Shown here piece after piece: positions 53,605 to 62,500 of a DNA stretch of 64,000 bases (position 1 is the first letter of the stretch; each line of letters opens with the position of its first letter). The translations under genes and the position numbers were made by a program. Origin of the DNA: Paenibacillus sp. MMS20-IR301 (GTDB lineage: Bacteria > Bacillota > Bacilli > Paenibacillales > Paenibacillaceae). The notes beneath the pieces are model-generated. The model was given only the letters and a program-made list of their open reading frames with translations, was not told the origin of the DNA and did not search any database. Where the stretch lies: the NCBI RefSeq assembly GCF_032302195.1, contig NZ_CP135275.1, positions 6,797,501-6,861,500 on the forward strand, written 5' to 3'.

Positions 53605-55320
53605 TTAACTATGCGCTTTAATAGTGTTAAAGACCGTAAATTGTACGGATTCTACCCAGGTTCCTGTGCTGAAATCCCTTCCACGGACAAGCACTCTGTC
53701 AGCATAGACTTCTACATAATAGCCCTGGCTGCCCGTCTTGCGTTCATCCGCATCCGTCCATAGATAGGCAACCGATGAGGCGTTGAACATTGTGGCGTTC
53801 TGCCCGTTACCGGGAGCCATCGTCTTATCGTTCTCAAGCTCCCAGTGGGTATGCCCGGTGAAGAGCAGGGTTTGCGGATGCTTCGCCAGGATGGCGCGCA
53901 GCTCCTCATCCTGCATAACACCGTACCATTCCTGAGCTTCCAGCGACCCGGCTACGGTATCCTTCAGCGGCTGGTGCAGGAAGAGGAAGACAGGCTGCTG
54001 CGGCAGCGGTGCTGTGCCTGATCCTGCGTTACCCCGCGCCGGGCCGCCGATTCCTCCTTCTCCTGCCCGTTCCCCCAGCTTACGGTCCAGCCACTCCAGC
54101 TGCTTATCTGACAGATTGCAGAATATAGGCAGATTCTCCTCAGTCCCGAGGAATATGAAATGATATCCGCCGATCCAGTGGTCATGATACGGCCCCGGCA
54201 TGGCCATATGGGCGGTGAACATCGAAATGCGCGATTCCCAGTGGCCGAGTCCCACATCATGATTGCCCACGGTATACAGGATTTCCGGCAAGGCGTCTTG
54301 ATGCAGCTGCAGGATGCGTCCGACCTCTGCATATTCTTCCGGGAGACCATGATCAGTGACATCCCCGATATGCATGATTCCGCTGCTGCCCTTGGCGTGG
54401 ATGGCCAGATCCTGCAGCGCCTGTCCGAAATTCAGATTGTATTCATGCGCCGGATCGGCCGTGACATGAGTATCGGTAATAATCTGAAAAGTCAGCAGGG
54501 GTTCTGTTCCGCTATGTCCGGCTGTACTGACTTGGAGATGGCCCGCCTTAATACCCAGCTCTGCATAAGATTGCACAAGGCAATCAGCATCCGGCAAAAG
54601 CGTATGTCCAGCCTCCGCTAACGCTCTGCCGGTAATTCCGATGGCTACGGCAGCTCCGGCCGCCTTGGCCATCCGCATATCCCCGTTCGTATCGCCGATG
54701 ACCGCGGCTTCTGCCGGATCTACCCCGAGCTGCCCGCAGGCAAGCAGTGCCATGTCGGGGAAGGGCTTGCCGCGCTCTACCTGATCCGTACCGATCACGG
54801 CGTTGAAGTACCCGCGCAGGCCAAGCCAGCGGAGATGGCTCTCGGCCGCTTCCGTCTCGTCGGCAGTGACTACAGCCAGCGGAATGCCCGCAGCTGCGCA
54901 GTCGTCAAGGAATTGCAGCAGGCCTGGGAGAGGGATTACAGGTTTGGTCTGCTCCATCAATTCATCGGCTTCCAGGCGGCAGAGGTCGACCAGTTCCATG
55001 GATTCAGCCCAGGACAAGCCAAGCAGATAGCCCTGCCAGGACAGAATGGCATACAGGTCACTCATGGTTCCCATGGCCAGCGGGCCATTGCGGTCGTATC
55101 CGGTAATGCTGCCGTCCGCATCGTGAATGGTTCCGAGCAGCGCAGACAGGTGCTGCGCCGGAAATTCAAGGCTGCGCTGCTGCAGCTGGCGGGAGAATGC
55201 TGCAAGGAAACATTCGCCCCAGCTGCCCCAGAGGGAGATGAACTCCAGAATAGTACCATCCTTGTCGAACAGAATGGCGGACACGGAATGCTCCCCGTGC
55301 GGGGTAATAAGCTTAGACAT
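53605..55320 (-). CDS. HAD phosphatase-metallophosphoesterase fusion protein
   Basis: A 571-residue two-domain cytosolic protein. Residues about 13-255 form a HAD hydrolase (nucleophile Asp19 in LFDKDGT, VVTAD, KPFPDM, GDTNGDMRMAKAAG). Residues about 275-565 form a calcineurin-like phosphoesterase (ITDTH, GDVTDHG, GNHD, GHTHWEL). HAD domains remove phosphate from phosphomonoesters, and the second family cleaves phosphodiesters or cyclic nucleotides. The neighbours are a Ugp-like importer and a GbsR-type regulator, so the fusion may hydrolyse an imported phosphodiester and then its monoester. I know no standard name for this fusion. Confidence 0.85.
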   Translation of the reverse strand: MSKLITPHGEHSVSAILFDKDGTILEFISLWGSWGECFLAAFSRQLQQRSLEFPAQHLSALLGTIHDADGSITGYDRNGPLAMGTMSDLYAILSWQGYLLGLSWAESMELVDLCRLEADELMEQTKPVIPLPGLLQFLDDCAAAGIPLAVVTADETEAAESHLRWLGLRGYFNAVIGTDQVERGKPFPDMALLACGQLGVDPAEAAVIGDTNGDMRMAKAAGAAVAIGITGRALAEAGHTLLPDADCLVQSYAELGIKAGHLQVSTAGHSGTEPLLTFQIITDTHVTADPAHEYNLNFGQALQDLAIHAKGSSGIMHIGDVTDHGLPEEYAEVGRILQLHQDALPEILYTVGNHDVGLGHWESRISMFTAHMAMPGPYHDHWIGGYHFIFLGTEENLPIFCNLSDKQLEWLDRKLGERAGEGGIGGPARGNAGSGTAPLPQQPVFLFLHQPLKDTVAGSLEAQEWYGVMQDEELRAILAKHPQTLLFTGHTHWELENDKTMAPGNGQNATMFNASSVAYLWTDADERKTGSQGYYVEVYADRVLVRGRDFSTGTWVESVQFTVFNTIKAHS

Positions 55321-55361
55321 GCTGCTAACCTCCTGTTTGCGGTTATACCATCTGCTACAGA

Positions 55362-56708
55362 TTATTTTAATTTATCCAGTGCCGCCTGTGCAGTCTCCTG
55401 TGCTTCCTTCAGCGCTTCCGCAGCAGGGATATTCTCGATCTGCACCTTATCTGCAGCAATCTTCAGGGCATCGTTAATTTTGCCGCCGGTCGGGTCCTGG
55501 AATGGAGCGGAGGCATGGGAAGCCTGCTGCAACGGGATTTTGATCTGCGGATTGGTCTCGCTGAAAGTAACGAAGGCCGGATCCTCAAGGGCAGATTGGC
55601 GGACAGCGATATATCCGGTATTAATCGACCAGAAGGCCGTATTCTCGGAGCTCGTGAAGTAAGTCAGCCATTTCATCGCGGCCTGCTTCTCGGCATCGCC
55701 GGCTTTCGCAGGAATTCCGGCCATGATAGCTTCTGCTACCGGCTTGCCTTCACCGGTGCCTTCCCAGCCCGGCTGTTCCATTGCGGCTACGATATTGAAA
55801 TCGAGGTCGCCCTGGTCGCCGCTGGAGCCGGTGTATCCGGCCGCCTGGCCTTTCATTACATCGTCAATGGTCTTGTACCAGTACTCCCAGCCTTGTCCGC
55901 CGGAGTGGATACGCATGGTTCCATCCTCATGAATCGATTTGCGGAAGAAGTCCCAGGTCTCGGTCCATTCCGGTGAGTCAATCGTTACGGTCTTGCCGTC
56001 CTCGCTAAGAATGCTGCCGCCTTTGCTGAATACCGCATCAATCATATTGCCGGAGCCCCACATCGGCTCCCAGCCGTAGAAGCTGGTTTTGCCGCCTTCA
56101 GCAACCGTCATCGCCTTAGCGGCTGCGGCCAGATCTTCCCAGGTCTTAATCCGGCTGGCATCAATGCCGCTCTTCTCAAAAGCATCCTTACGGTAATACA
56201 TTACCTGCGTTGTACCATACATAGGAAGGAAATACTGCTTCCCGTCAACCTTGCCCTGGTTCAGGAAGGTCTGGACGAAATCCTCCGGATTGAACTCAGG
56301 CTGGGCGGTGATCAGTTCATCCATTTCAGCGAAATAGCCTTTGCGGGCCCAGTCTACATTCGACGAGAGAACGGCTGCAGGAACTTGTCCGGTGGCAATT
56401 GCGGCCTGGAGCTTCTGCTGGGTTTCGGTGTAATCCGCCTGCACAATCCCTTTAACAATCACTTCCTGCTGGGAGGCGTTGAATTTCTGAATGAGCGATT
56501 CCATATTTTCACCGAGCTTGCCGCCGAGTCCATACCAGAATTCAATTGTTACCGGAGCGCTTGCGGCCGGAGCAGCTTCAGCGGCAGGCACTGTGCCTGC
56601 GCCGTTTGCTGAAGTGTTATTAGTGGATGCAGCATTATCGCCGCAAGCGGTCAGTACGGAAAGTCCGGCAATCATGGATACTGCGGTTAATCTTTTAAAT
56701 GCGTTCAT
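55362..56708 (-). CDS. Extracellular solute-binding lipoprotein (UgpB-like)
   Basis: A 448-residue family 1 solute-binding lipoprotein (VLTAC, lipid Cys22) with a Thr/Ala/Asn linker and the fold starting ITIEFWYGLGGK-like text (PVTIEFWYGLGG). The FWYGLGG block and overall pattern resemble UgpB, the glycerol-3-phosphate/phosphodiester binder, though sugars cannot be excluded. The third of three consecutive ATG codons has the best distance to GAGGAG. It is the third gene of the operon, before the phosphoesterase fusion. Confidence 0.85.
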   Translation of the reverse strand: MNAFKRLTAVSMIAGLSVLTACGDNAASTNNTSANGAGTVPAAEAAPAASAPVTIEFWYGLGGKLGENMESLIQKFNASQQEVIVKGIVQADYTETQQKLQAAIATGQVPAAVLSSNVDWARKGYFAEMDELITAQPEFNPEDFVQTFLNQGKVDGKQYFLPMYGTTQVMYYRKDAFEKSGIDASRIKTWEDLAAAAKAMTVAEGGKTSFYGWEPMWGSGNMIDAVFSKGGSILSEDGKTVTIDSPEWTETWDFFRKSIHEDGTMRIHSGGQGWEYWYKTIDDVMKGQAAGYTGSSGDQGDLDFNIVAAMEQPGWEGTGEGKPVAEAIMAGIPAKAGDAEKQAAMKWLTYFTSSENTAFWSINTGYIAVRQSALEDPAFVTFSETNPQIKIPLQQASHASAPFQDPTGGKINDALKIAADKVQIENIPAAEALKEAQETAQAALDKLK

Positions 56709-56742
56709 CATCATTCTCCTCTTGGTTTGAAAGTGTAATATA

Positions 56743-57585
56743 TCAGCCTTTACTGGAACCTGCGGTCATGTTGACACTTTGCATAATCGTTTTTTGGGCC
56801 AGCAGGAACACAAGCAGCAGGGGGGCGATGGTGAAGGCGCTGGCGGCCATGATCAGCGGCCATTTCAATCCGTAAGCACCTCCTTCCACGAAAAAGCTGC
56901 GCAGTCCGGCCGAGACCAGCTGCAGGGCAGGGTCCTTGGTAATCAGCATCGGCCAGAAATAGTTGTTGTAATGATCTATGAAGGTAATCAGTGCCAGTAC
57001 CGCGAAGGACGATCTGGTCACCGGCATCAGTATGGTCCAGAGAATCCGCATATGGGATGCCCCGTCGACCTCGCCGGCCTCAACCAGCTCATGCGACACC
57101 TGGAGGAACGCCTGGCGGATCAGAAAAATGGCGAAAACGCTGACGCAGTTGGACAGGATCAGGCCGCCGTAAGTATTAAGCAGATGCAGCTTGGACAGCA
57201 CGAGATAGCTCGGCAGATAAACTGCAGTAGCAGGAACCATATAACCAAACAGGATGACTCCGGCAAAAATCCCCTTCAGGCGGAATTTCATATGGGTCAG
57301 CGCATACGCCATCATACCGGAGTTAATGGTCTGCAGAATAACAATACAGCTGGCGACGAAAATGCTGTTGCCCATATATCTTGCGAACGGCGCTTCATTC
57401 CACGCAGCCGCGAAATTGCCCCAGAGCGGTGTCTCCGGCCAAAGCGTCGGCGGGGAGCGCCAGATTTCATCATTGGTTTTCAGCGCGCTGGTTACCATCC
57501 AGTAGAACGGGAAGGCCATCAGCAGGGATAGTGCGGCGAAGAAGAGATGGCGGGCCGTTCCGCCCAGCCGTGGGAAGATACGCAA
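56743..57585 (-). CDS. ABC transporter permease (UgpE-like)
   Basis: A 280-residue permease with six helices and the EAA loop LVEAGEVDGASHMRILWTIL. The start is TTG with GGAGGT eight bases upstream. Follows the UgpA-like permease and precedes the binding protein. No ATPase gene is present in the operon, so a shared MsmK/UgpC-type ATPase is expected. Confidence 0.9.
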   Translation of the reverse strand: MRIFPRLGGTARHLFFAALSLLMAFPFYWMVTSALKTNDEIWRSPPTLWPETPLWGNFAAAWNEAPFARYMGNSIFVASCIVILQTINSGMMAYALTHMKFRLKGIFAGVILFGYMVPATAVYLPSYLVLSKLHLLNTYGGLILSNCVSVFAIFLIRQAFLQVSHELVEAGEVDGASHMRILWTILMPVTRSSFAVLALITFIDHYNNYFWPMLITKDPALQLVSAGLRSFFVEGGAYGLKWPLIMAASAFTIAPLLLVFLLAQKTIMQSVNMTAGSSKG

Positions 57586-57645
57586 GCGGTGAGACCTCCT
57601 TTAGGAAAAATATAGAATACAGCCGGTGCCGCCAGTAAATACCGG

Positions 57646-58527
57646 CTATTGATAATGGGTGGTCCGCTTGCTGATGCCCAGTGACAGTACCGACAGCAGC
57701 ATACAGAGCATTACCAGAACGACGGCAACGGTGGAAGCCTCGCCGATCTGGAACGATTCGAAGGCGGACTGATAATACAGGTAGAGCAGAGTACGGGTGG
57801 AGCCCGACGGGCCGCCCTGGGTCAGCACGTTGATCTGATCGTAAGCCTGGAGCGCCTGGACGAGCTGCACTACAAACAGAAACAGAGTGGTTGGCGAGAT
57901 CAGCGGCAATGTAATGCGGAGGAACTTCTGCAGCGGGCTTGCCCCGTCAAGCTCCCCGGCTTCCAGCAAGTCGGCCGGCACATTCCGCAGCGCCACCAGA
58001 TAGAAGATCATTGCCCAGCCCATCGATTTCCAGATGGTGACCAGCAGGACGCCGATCAGCGCCCACTGCGGGTCTTGCAGCCAGCCGATGCCTTGCAGAC
58101 CGAGGGCACCCAGCACTGTGTTGGCGAGGCCGACCTCCGGCTCGTAAATCCAGGACCACACTATGGATACAGCAACTGTCGGCGTGACCCAAGGCGAGAA
58201 CAGCAGCGCCTGATAGAAGGCGGAGCCCTTCAGCTGACGGTTCATGAGCAGGGCTAGTCCCAGGCCCAGAACGATGGTCGGCAGCACGCTGCCTGCGCAG
58301 AACAGTGCGGTTACGCGAAGCGCTTTGTAAAAAGCCGGATTGCTGAACAAATCCGTATAATTTTGAATGCCGATAAACGTTTTCTCCGGGCTCATGAAAT
58401 CCCATTCCATGAAGCTGAGATAGAGCACATACAGCAGCGGTGCGAGCCAGAACAGAACGAACGGCACCATCGCCGGCAGTGTGAACAGCACGGGCGTAAG
58501 CCTGCTTCTAAGCTTTGAGCGTGTCAT
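57646..58527 (-). CDS. ABC transporter permease (UgpA-like)
   Basis: A 293-residue permease with six helices (RLTPVLFTLPAMVPFVLFWL first) and EAA loop LLEAGELDGASPLQKFLRIT. ATG 58527 (MTRSK) lies downstream of a good minus-strand promoter; the open frame continues 30 codons further, but that part would lie upstream of the expected transcript start. First gene of the operon. Confidence 0.88.
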   Translation of the reverse strand: MTRSKLRSRLTPVLFTLPAMVPFVLFWLAPLLYVLYLSFMEWDFMSPEKTFIGIQNYTDLFSNPAFYKALRVTALFCAGSVLPTIVLGLGLALLMNRQLKGSAFYQALLFSPWVTPTVAVSIVWSWIYEPEVGLANTVLGALGLQGIGWLQDPQWALIGVLLVTIWKSMGWAMIFYLVALRNVPADLLEAGELDGASPLQKFLRITLPLISPTTLFLFVVQLVQALQAYDQINVLTQGGPSGSTRTLLYLYYQSAFESFQIGEASTVAVVLVMLCMLLSVLSLGISKRTTHYQ

Positions 58528-58570
58528 TTTCGTTCCGATACCCCATTCCATGATCATTGTTGTGTGCGGT

Positions 58571-58599
58571 ATAATGCAGATAAGAATTCCTCTGTTCAA
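58571..58599 (-). promoter_or_regulatory. Promoter of the Ugp-like operon
   Basis: On the minus strand TTGAAC, 17-base spacer and CATTAT, ending about 45 bases before the permease start and divergent from the GbsR gene. Confidence 0.6.
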
Positions 58600-58749
58600 A
58601 AAAAATTGTACACTCAAGCGGTGCTGCTGTGGTCAAGCCGGGGTAAACACCGTTCGGAAATTGTGTAAAACTTGACCTGATCTGTTGCGAAAATTCAGTT
58701 TTGTGTAATGCAGAGTGAACAATTCTAATGGGAATGAAGGTGCATCCGA

Positions 58750-59313
58750 ATGAAGCAGACTGCATTTGGCGAGGACAACGGCCGGATCTCTCCACGGGAG
58801 CAGCTGCTGCGCGGGGTAATTGATGCGATCGCGCAGACGATGGATTTATATGGAGCGAATTATTCCTTCGGCCAGCTCTATGGAATCATGTTCTTTGAGG
58901 ATAAGCCGATGACGCTGGAGGAAATGAAGCAGGTCATGAATATGAGTAAAAGCAATATGAGCTACGGCGTCCGTGCTCTAATGTCCTCCCGGATGGTTAC
59001 GAAGCTGGAGGAGAAGCGTGAGCGGAAGGAGCTGTATGTGGCGGAGACGGATTTCTTCCAAGCCTTCCGGAATTTCTTCACCTTGAAGCTGCAGCGGGAG
59101 ATCGATGTGATGCAGGAGGCCGTGGGGTTAGCGGTGCCGGAACTTCAGGCGCTGGCTGATGCGGAGGATACGCCCGAAGAGGAGCGTGAAGCCTGCCTCA
59201 GGGATCTCGATAAGCTGAAGCATGCGGCTGAATATTATGTCTGGCTGCAGCAGTTCGTGCTGGGATTGGCAGAAGGAGCTGTATTTGCCAGCGGTTTGCC
59301 GGACAGCGAGTAG
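58750..59313 (+). CDS. GbsR/MarR family transcriptional regulator
   Basis: A 187-residue winged-helix regulator of the GbsR family (MTLEEMKQVMNMSKSNMSYG as recognition region; FGQLYGIMFF near the start). B. subtilis GbsR and OpcR are choline-responsive repressors of osmoprotectant uptake. This gene is divergent from the Ugp-like operon and probably represses it, hinting at a choline- or ethanolamine-type phosphodiester as substrate; that link is inference. GAAGGTG lies seven bases before the ATG. Confidence 0.88.
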   Translation: MKQTAFGEDNGRISPREQLLRGVIDAIAQTMDLYGANYSFGQLYGIMFFEDKPMTLEEMKQVMNMSKSNMSYGVRALMSSRMVTKLEEKRERKELYVAETDFFQAFRNFFTLKLQREIDVMQEAVGLAVPELQALADAEDTPEEEREACLRDLDKLKHAAEYYVWLQQFVLGLAEGAVFASGLPDSE

Positions 59314-59391
59314 CTGCCGTGTCCCAGGAGAAGCTGCGGCGGTGCCCCAATTCGGAGTTTCGCAGTAAATATCCCCTAGCATTATCATGCT

Positions 59392-59447
59392 CAAGCCTTG
59401 GCCCGAACCAGCTTCTCCAGCTGGTGGACCAAGGCTTGGTTTTTTTT
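59392..59447 (+). terminator. Terminator of the gbsR-like gene
   Basis: CAAGCCTTGG and CCAAGGCTTG form the outer stem with inner CCAGCT/AGCTGG, then eight T. Confidence 0.9.
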
Positions 59448-59623
59448 GCGTATCAAGCATGCCTACGAATCGTTACGCTCACGGAAGAATTAGGATGGTA
59501 TTCTAACGATTGACGAGAGTATCTCCCGTTTATTTTACGAAACGTTTGAATCTGCTGTTTAATGATAACGATTAGTCGTAGTACGTATGAATCATGCTAT
59601 AATTTTGCCCAGGAGGCGGTTGC

Positions 59624-60076
59624 ATGGATGAACTGGATAACAAAATTCTGAAGCTGCTGGAAGGAAACGGGAGACTGTCCCATGAAGAGATCAGCAGGCT
59701 GCTGCATATTTCACGGCCATCGGTGCATCAGAGAGTCGGCAAGCTGGAGCGGAGCGGTGTTATCAAAGGCTACAAGGGGATTGTAGACTGGGGGAAGCTG
59801 GATCAGAAGATCAAGGTTATGATCTCCGTGAAGGTGGTCAGCCAGAGCTTCCGTGAGGCGGCAGACCAGATTATCCGCATTCAAATTCCCGGAGTGAGCA
59901 TTCTGGAATGCCAACGGATGGCGGGGGAGTGGTGCATGCTGCTGAAGGTGCGGGTCACCTCGCCCGAGGAGCTTACCCTGCTGCTTGATGAGATGCTCCG
60001 TATTCCGGATGTGAAGGAAACGACGACGACGTTTATTTTATCTACTATATATGAAGACGGAATCAAGGGAGTGTGA
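59624..60076 (+). CDS. Lrp/AsnC family transcriptional regulator
   Basis: A 150-residue regulator: helix-turn-helix at about 5-45 (LSHEEISRLLHISRPSVHQR) and a RAM effector-binding domain after residue 65. Members sense amino acids. GGAGG lies seven bases before the ATG. It is followed six bases later by an EamA exporter, which it probably controls as an amino acid efflux switch. Confidence 0.92.
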   Translation: MDELDNKILKLLEGNGRLSHEEISRLLHISRPSVHQRVGKLERSGVIKGYKGIVDWGKLDQKIKVMISVKVVSQSFREAADQIIRIQIPGVSILECQRMAGEWCMLLKVRVTSPEELTLLLDEMLRIPDVKETTTTFILSTIYEDGIKGV

Positions 60077-60082
60077 TGCGGC

Positions 60083-61054
60083 ATGATGAAGAAGGCGAAA
60101 GTGAATCCTGTGTACGTAACTGGCATAGCATTATTATCCGTTTATTTATTTTGGGGAGGCACTTATGCCGGCATGAAAATTGCGATTGAGACGATGCCGC
60201 CCTTCCTGATGGCCGGAGTGCGTTTTTTTGCAGCCGGAGCGGTGCTTTATATCCTCTCCAGATTAAGCGGAGCGAAACGTCCGGCGCGGCGCGAGTGGAG
60301 ATCGTCAGCTATTGTCGGCGCACTGCTGCTGCTGGGAGGCAACGGGCTCGTGGCCTGGTCGGAGCAAAGAGTATCCTCCTCTATTGCATCTCTGATTGTG
60401 GCGGCTGTTCCGGTATGGATGATGCTGATGAGCTGGTTTGGCCGCGGCGGCAAACGGCCGAGTGCCGGCATCATTGCAGGCGTTGTGCTTGGACTAGTGG
60501 GCATAGCTGTGCTGGTATTCCAGCCGGGACATACGGGCGGGGGCGGTGCTACCCATCTGCCCGCTATTATTACCCTGCTGCTGGCGTCCGTAAGCTGGGC
60601 GGCAGGCTCCATGTACTCGCGGAACGCTGTAATGCCGGAGTCTCCGCTGATGTCTACGGCGGCTCAGATGCTGACGGGAGGCGCGCTGCTGCTGGTTTTC
60701 TCCTATTTTACCGGGGACTGGTCGAAACTTGATGTGACCGTAATCTCTGTCCGTTCGTACATGGCGCTCGGCTATCTGATCGTCTTCGGTTCGATTGTCG
60801 GATACACGGCTTACATCTGGCTGCTCAAGAACGCCGACGCCGCGCTGGTCTCAACCTATGCTTTTGTCAATCCGGTAGTGGCAGTGCTGCTTGGCTGGCT
60901 GCTGGTCGGTGAACAGCTTACCGTCAATACGCTGACTGCAGCGGTGATCATCGTTGCTGCCGTGGTTTTGGTCACTATATTCCGCAGCAGACCCCAGCGT
61001 ACGGCAACTCAAGCAGCGCTTGATATACAAAAACAGCAGCAGTCGGTACACTGA
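60083..61054 (+). CDS. EamA family (DMT) transporter
   Basis: A 323-residue ten-helix drug/metabolite transporter with two EamA repeats; conserved patterns are WGGTYAGMKI near the start and AYIWLLKNADAALVSTYAF-type text in the second half. Probably exports amino acids or related metabolites, in line with the Lrp regulator just upstream. Two ATG codons in tandem occur; the first is used. Confidence 0.9.
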   Translation: MMKKAKVNPVYVTGIALLSVYLFWGGTYAGMKIAIETMPPFLMAGVRFFAAGAVLYILSRLSGAKRPARREWRSSAIVGALLLLGGNGLVAWSEQRVSSSIASLIVAAVPVWMMLMSWFGRGGKRPSAGIIAGVVLGLVGIAVLVFQPGHTGGGGATHLPAIITLLLASVSWAAGSMYSRNAVMPESPLMSTAAQMLTGGALLLVFSYFTGDWSKLDVTVISVRSYMALGYLIVFGSIVGYTAYIWLLKNADAALVSTYAFVNPVVAVLLGWLLVGEQLTVNTLTAAVIIVAAVVLVTIFRSRPQRTATQAALDIQKQQQSVH

Positions 61055-61081
61055 GAGCATCTTAGCCGAAGGGGTGGAAGC

Positions 61082-61786
61082 ATGTTTGACATGTTGAAGG
61101 TGGGCAGGAATATCGTTAGATTGAGGGGAGCAGCGGGACTGACTCAAATGGGGCTCGCAGACAAGCTGGGAATCAGCTATCAGGCGGTCAGCAACTGGGA
61201 GAGAGGCGCGAGTATGCCGGATATCTCCAAGCTTCCGCAGCTGGCGGAAATCTTTGGCACCGGTATTGATGAGATCCTCGGAGAAGGTCAGGGGCAGAGC
61301 TCCCGGATGATTGAAGGCTTACTTAATCATGCAACCGGAGAATATTTCCAGGATCATGAAGTATCTGCACAAGAGCTTGCGGATATTGCGCCTCTGCTGC
61401 AACTGGAGCAGATTGGTGAAGCCTTTGAGCATGTGAAGGAGGGGGCCGCAGTAAGCGATTTGCTGGCGCTGGCCCCGTTCTTAAGTGAAGAGACACTGGA
61501 TCAGTGCGCCGGGCAGATTGCTGCAAAAGAAGGTTCGGGTGCGTTAATCCCGCTGGCTCCGTTCTTAAGTGAAGAGGCGCTGGGTGAACTGGCGGAGGCA
61601 GCGTTCAAGAAGGAAGGCTCGGGAGCATTGATCCCGCTGGCCCCGTTCTTAAGTGAAGAGGCGCTGGAAGAACTGGCGGAGGCAGTGTTCAAGAAGGAAG
61701 GCCCCAAAGCGCTGTTGCCGCTAGCCCCGTTTCTCGATGAGGATATTCTGGGTGAGTGGGTGTCCCAGGCCTTCAAAATCAAGTAA
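61082..61786 (+). CDS. XRE family regulator with C-terminal 30-residue repeats
   Basis: A 234-residue protein: XRE helix-turn-helix at about 8-66 (GLTQMGLADKLGISYQAVSN), a linker, then four repeats of about 30 residues (LxPLAPFLSEExLxELAExxFKKEG) at about 120-232. The repeats predict stacked helical pairs that may bind a protein partner or each other. The nucleotide repeats are highly alike, pointing to recent internal duplication. AAGGGGTGG precedes the ATG. Target unknown. Confidence 0.88.
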   Translation: MFDMLKVGRNIVRLRGAAGLTQMGLADKLGISYQAVSNWERGASMPDISKLPQLAEIFGTGIDEILGEGQGQSSRMIEGLLNHATGEYFQDHEVSAQELADIAPLLQLEQIGEAFEHVKEGAAVSDLLALAPFLSEETLDQCAGQIAAKEGSGALIPLAPFLSEEALGELAEAAFKKEGSGALIPLAPFLSEEALEELAEAVFKKEGPKALLPLAPFLDEDILGEWVSQAFKIK

Positions 61787-61790
61787 GGTT

Positions 61791-61810
61791 CACTTCTATA
61801 AATAGAAGTG
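61791..61810. promoter_or_regulatory. Perfect palindrome after the XRE gene
   Basis: CACTTCTAT-AA-ATAGAAGTG, starting four bases after the stop codon. Could be an operator or part of the 3' end structure. Confidence 0.5.
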
Positions 61811-61822
61811 ATGAAGGAACAG

Positions 61823-61868
61823 AAAAAAAGCTGACCCTTGGCAGAATATCTGCTAAGGGTCAGCTTTT
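61823..61868. terminator. Bidirectional terminator
   Basis: AAAAAGCTGACCCTT with AAGGGTCAGCTTTTT and an inner GCAGA/TCTGC stem. T runs exist in both directions. Confidence 0.9.
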
Positions 61869-62153
61869 TACTTAATACATCCCTGTCACCGCTGAGACGC
61901 GGCTAATGGTGGTTTACTCGGCAAGCGCCGCAGGCCCAGCCTTGCTAAGGCCAGAATGGTGATAGATACTGTTGGCGGTTGAATCGCATCAGTGCACAGG
62001 ATTTTATATGCGGATTTCCCGCGGTCTGTGGTCGTGCCTGTGCCCCCGACTAAGGTCCAGTACATAAAACCGTCCACAGTCTGTTTTGAAAAGCCGAGGA
62101 TTACCCTAGAATAAGGTTATAAGAAAGAGGTCAACGAAAGGCGGTGAGAAAAA
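61869..62153. promoter_or_regulatory. Upstream region of the LiaI/PspA cluster
   Basis: No gene. GAAAGGCGGTGAG is the ribosome binding site for the first gene. No confident promoter or LiaR-type operator was assigned. Confidence 0.4.
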
Positions 62154-62453
62154 ATGCAAAGAAAAGGTAACGGACTGGCAATTGCGTTGATCGTAATCGG
62201 AGCTGTAATGCTGCTGGGAATACTGCCTCATCTGATTCACGGGATCTTCGGTATCCTGTTCCCGGTATTGCTGGTTGTTCTCGGATACTACGGAATCAAG
62301 AGCGGACGCAAAATTATCGGCTGGGTGGTACTCTTCATCGGTATCATGTCCCTGATCTCCAAGCTTTCCTGGATTATCGGACCGCTGCTGGGAATTGCTC
62401 TGGTAGTGTGGGGCATCTCGGTGCTCCGGGGCAAACGCAGCAGAACATATTAA
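62154..62453 (+). CDS. LiaI/LiaF-like small membrane protein
   Basis: A 99-residue protein with four hydrophobic segments (about 8-22, 24-42, 50-65 and 70-90) and a basic tail (GKRSRTY), like the LiaI/LiaF transmembrane domain. In Bacillus, LiaI anchors the PspA homologue LiaH to the membrane under envelope stress. It heads a cluster with two PspA homologues and a PspC domain protein. Confidence 0.8.
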   Translation: MQRKGNGLAIALIVIGAVMLLGILPHLIHGIFGILFPVLLVVLGYYGIKSGRKIIGWVVLFIGIMSLISKLSWIIGPLLGIALVVWGISVLRGKRSRTY

Positions 62454-62500
62454 GAATCACATCCTTTACTTAAAAAGAAGCAGGGAGGGAACAGGAGATC

